Assembly (NCBI RefSeq): GCF_023100905.1
Contig: NZ_CP064686.1
Location: 62,001-126,000 of the forward strand
Direction: 5' to 3'
Source: Bradyrhizobium sp. 4
GTDB lineage: Bacteria; Pseudomonadota; Alphaproteobacteria; Rhizobiales; Xanthobacteraceae
Length of the DNA: 64,000 bases
The position numbers and the translations under genes are program-made. Shown here one piece after another: positions 63,263 to 64,000 of the stretch. The notes under the pieces were generated by a model, which saw only the letters and a list, made by a program, of their open reading frames with translations, was not told the origin of the DNA and ran no database searches. Numbering within the stretch: position 1 is the stretch's first letter; each line of letters opens with the position of its first letter.

Positions 63263-64000
63263 ATGGCCAAGCGCTCATTCCTGATTCCCGGCGTCGACAA
63301 GCGGCTGCTGATCAAGGATTCCATCAAGACGATGCCCGAGGTCAGCCGCCGCCGCTTCATCGCGGGCGGCGCCAGCCTCGGCGCACTGACGCTGCTCACC
63401 GGCTGCGACGTGATCGACTCGTCCTCCGCCGAGGAGATGCTGAAGTCGGTTTCGAAATTCAACGATGCCGTGCAAGCCTTTATCTTCAATCCCGACGCAC
63501 TGGCGCCGACGTTTCCCGAGAGTGCGATCACAAAACCGTTTCCGTTCAACGCCTATTACGATCTCGACGACGCGCCTGACGTCGATGGTGCCGACTGGAA
63601 GCTCGAAGTCCGCGGCCTCGTCGACAACAAGAAGTCGTGGACGCTTCCGGAATTGTACAAGCTGCCGCAGGTCACGCAGATCACCCGTCACATCTGCGTC
63701 GAGGGCTGGAGCGCGATCGGCAGCTGGACCGGCACGCCGATGCGCGACTTCCTCAAGCTGATCGGCGCCGACACCCGTGCAAAGTACGTCTGGTTCCAGT
63801 GCGCCGACAAGGACGGCTACAATTCACCGCTCGACATGCGCACCGCGCTGCATCCGCAGACCCAGATGACGTTCAAATACGCCGGCGAAATCCTGCCGCG
63901 CGCGTATGGGTTTCCAATGAAGATCCGCGTGCCGACAAAACTCGGCTTCAAGAACCCGAAATACGTGGTGTCGATGGAAGTCACCAACGACTACAAGGGC
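63263..64000 (+). CDS. Molybdopterin-dependent oxidoreductase, sulfite-oxidase fold (partial, C-terminus off the right edge)
   Basis: At least 246 residues from ATG 63263, with GGAGTAAG ahead. A twin-arginine signal (EVSRRRFIAGGASLGALTLL) ends in LLTGC, which could be a lipobox. The sulfite-oxidase-type molybdenum domain follows: DWKLEVRGLVDN, then RHICVEGWSAIGSWTGTPM with the Mo-ligand Cys145, and CADKDGYNSPLDM. The family includes sulfite oxidases and MsrP (YedY). With its cytochrome b partner it forms a periplasmic redox pair. The end is not in the window. Confidence 0.92.
   Translation, partial: MAKRSFLIPGVDKRLLIKDSIKTMPEVSRRRFIAGGASLGALTLLTGCDVIDSSSAEEMLKSVSKFNDAVQAFIFNPDALAPTFPESAITKPFPFNAYYDLDDAPDVDGADWKLEVRGLVDNKKSWTLPELYKLPQVTQITRHICVEGWSAIGSWTGTPMRDFLKLIGADTRAKYVWFQCADKDGYNSPLDMRTALHPQTQMTFKYAGEILPRAYGFPMKIRVPTKLGFKNPKYVVSMEVTNDYKG

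Overview
The window is GC-rich and densely coded. It looks like a chromosomal (non-symbiotic) stretch from Bradyrhizobium or a close relative in the alphaproteobacterial Hyphomicrobiales. Three things point there: the order tsaD / hemD - mitofilin (Mic60-like) - hemY; an sdhC-sdhD-sdhA-sdhB operon with alphaproteobacterial-type subunits; and a dense family of 80-110 bp palindromic intergenic repeats (ends like cgtcattgcgag...ctcgcaatgacg). I see no prophage, transposase, integrase or CRISPR array. The assignment is by pattern recognition only.

Layout. 1-4.9 kb: tsaD (cut by the left edge) faces a heme-linked operon hemD - mic60-like - hemY, then tRNA-Thr(CGU). 5-14.8 kb: an unrecognised large membrane protein, small secreted proteins (two of them Cys-rich paralogues), a polysaccharide deacetylase, an MFS exporter, a Tat-exported alpha/beta hydrolase and a cytochrome P450; three CRP-like palindromes lie in front of the small secreted protein genes. 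14.8-22.4 kb: adenylate cyclase, TerB-like protein, an SDR, a glutamine amidotransferase-like protein, enoyl-CoA hydratase, tRNA-Ala(CGC), yggT-yggU-folD, and ppa. 22.5-29.8 kb: a GNAT acetyltransferase, a translationally coupled four-gene operon (hydrolase, DUF2269, SDR-DoxX fusion, DCC thiol-redox protein), an amine oxidase and typA.

30-37 kb holds the most intriguing locus: a Crp-like regulator, an Lgt-like membrane enzyme, a radical SAM protein with the cysteine layout of the MJ0619/Tes (tetraether lipid synthase) family, and a small two-helix membrane protein, all on one strand with overlapping ends. A lone response regulator, a PhoD phosphatase and an unusual membrane-anchored TAXI protein follow. 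37-48 kb: phhB, a YkvA-like protein, quinone oxidoreductase, a dienoyl-CoA-reductase-like SDR, an IalB-like protein, rlmN, a PAP2 phosphatase, an enterobacterial-type argG and a giant Pro-rich OmpA-family protein. 48-57.7 kb: a PNPOx-like and a VOC protein, an FkbM methyltransferase coupled to a YddA/BacA-like ABC transporter, a hybrid histidine kinase and the sdh operon. 58-64 kb: a TauE/SafE permease, malonyl-CoA synthetase (matB-like) divergent from an SDR, a fasciclin protein, and a cytochrome b561-like protein paired with a Tat-exported molybdopterin oxidoreductase that runs off the right edge.

Most genes are housekeeping or general metabolism. Start codons were refined by hand where an in-frame ATG/GTG with a good Shine-Dalgarno sequence made more sense than the longest open frame. 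Several longest frames run into translated intergenic repeats and were trimmed.
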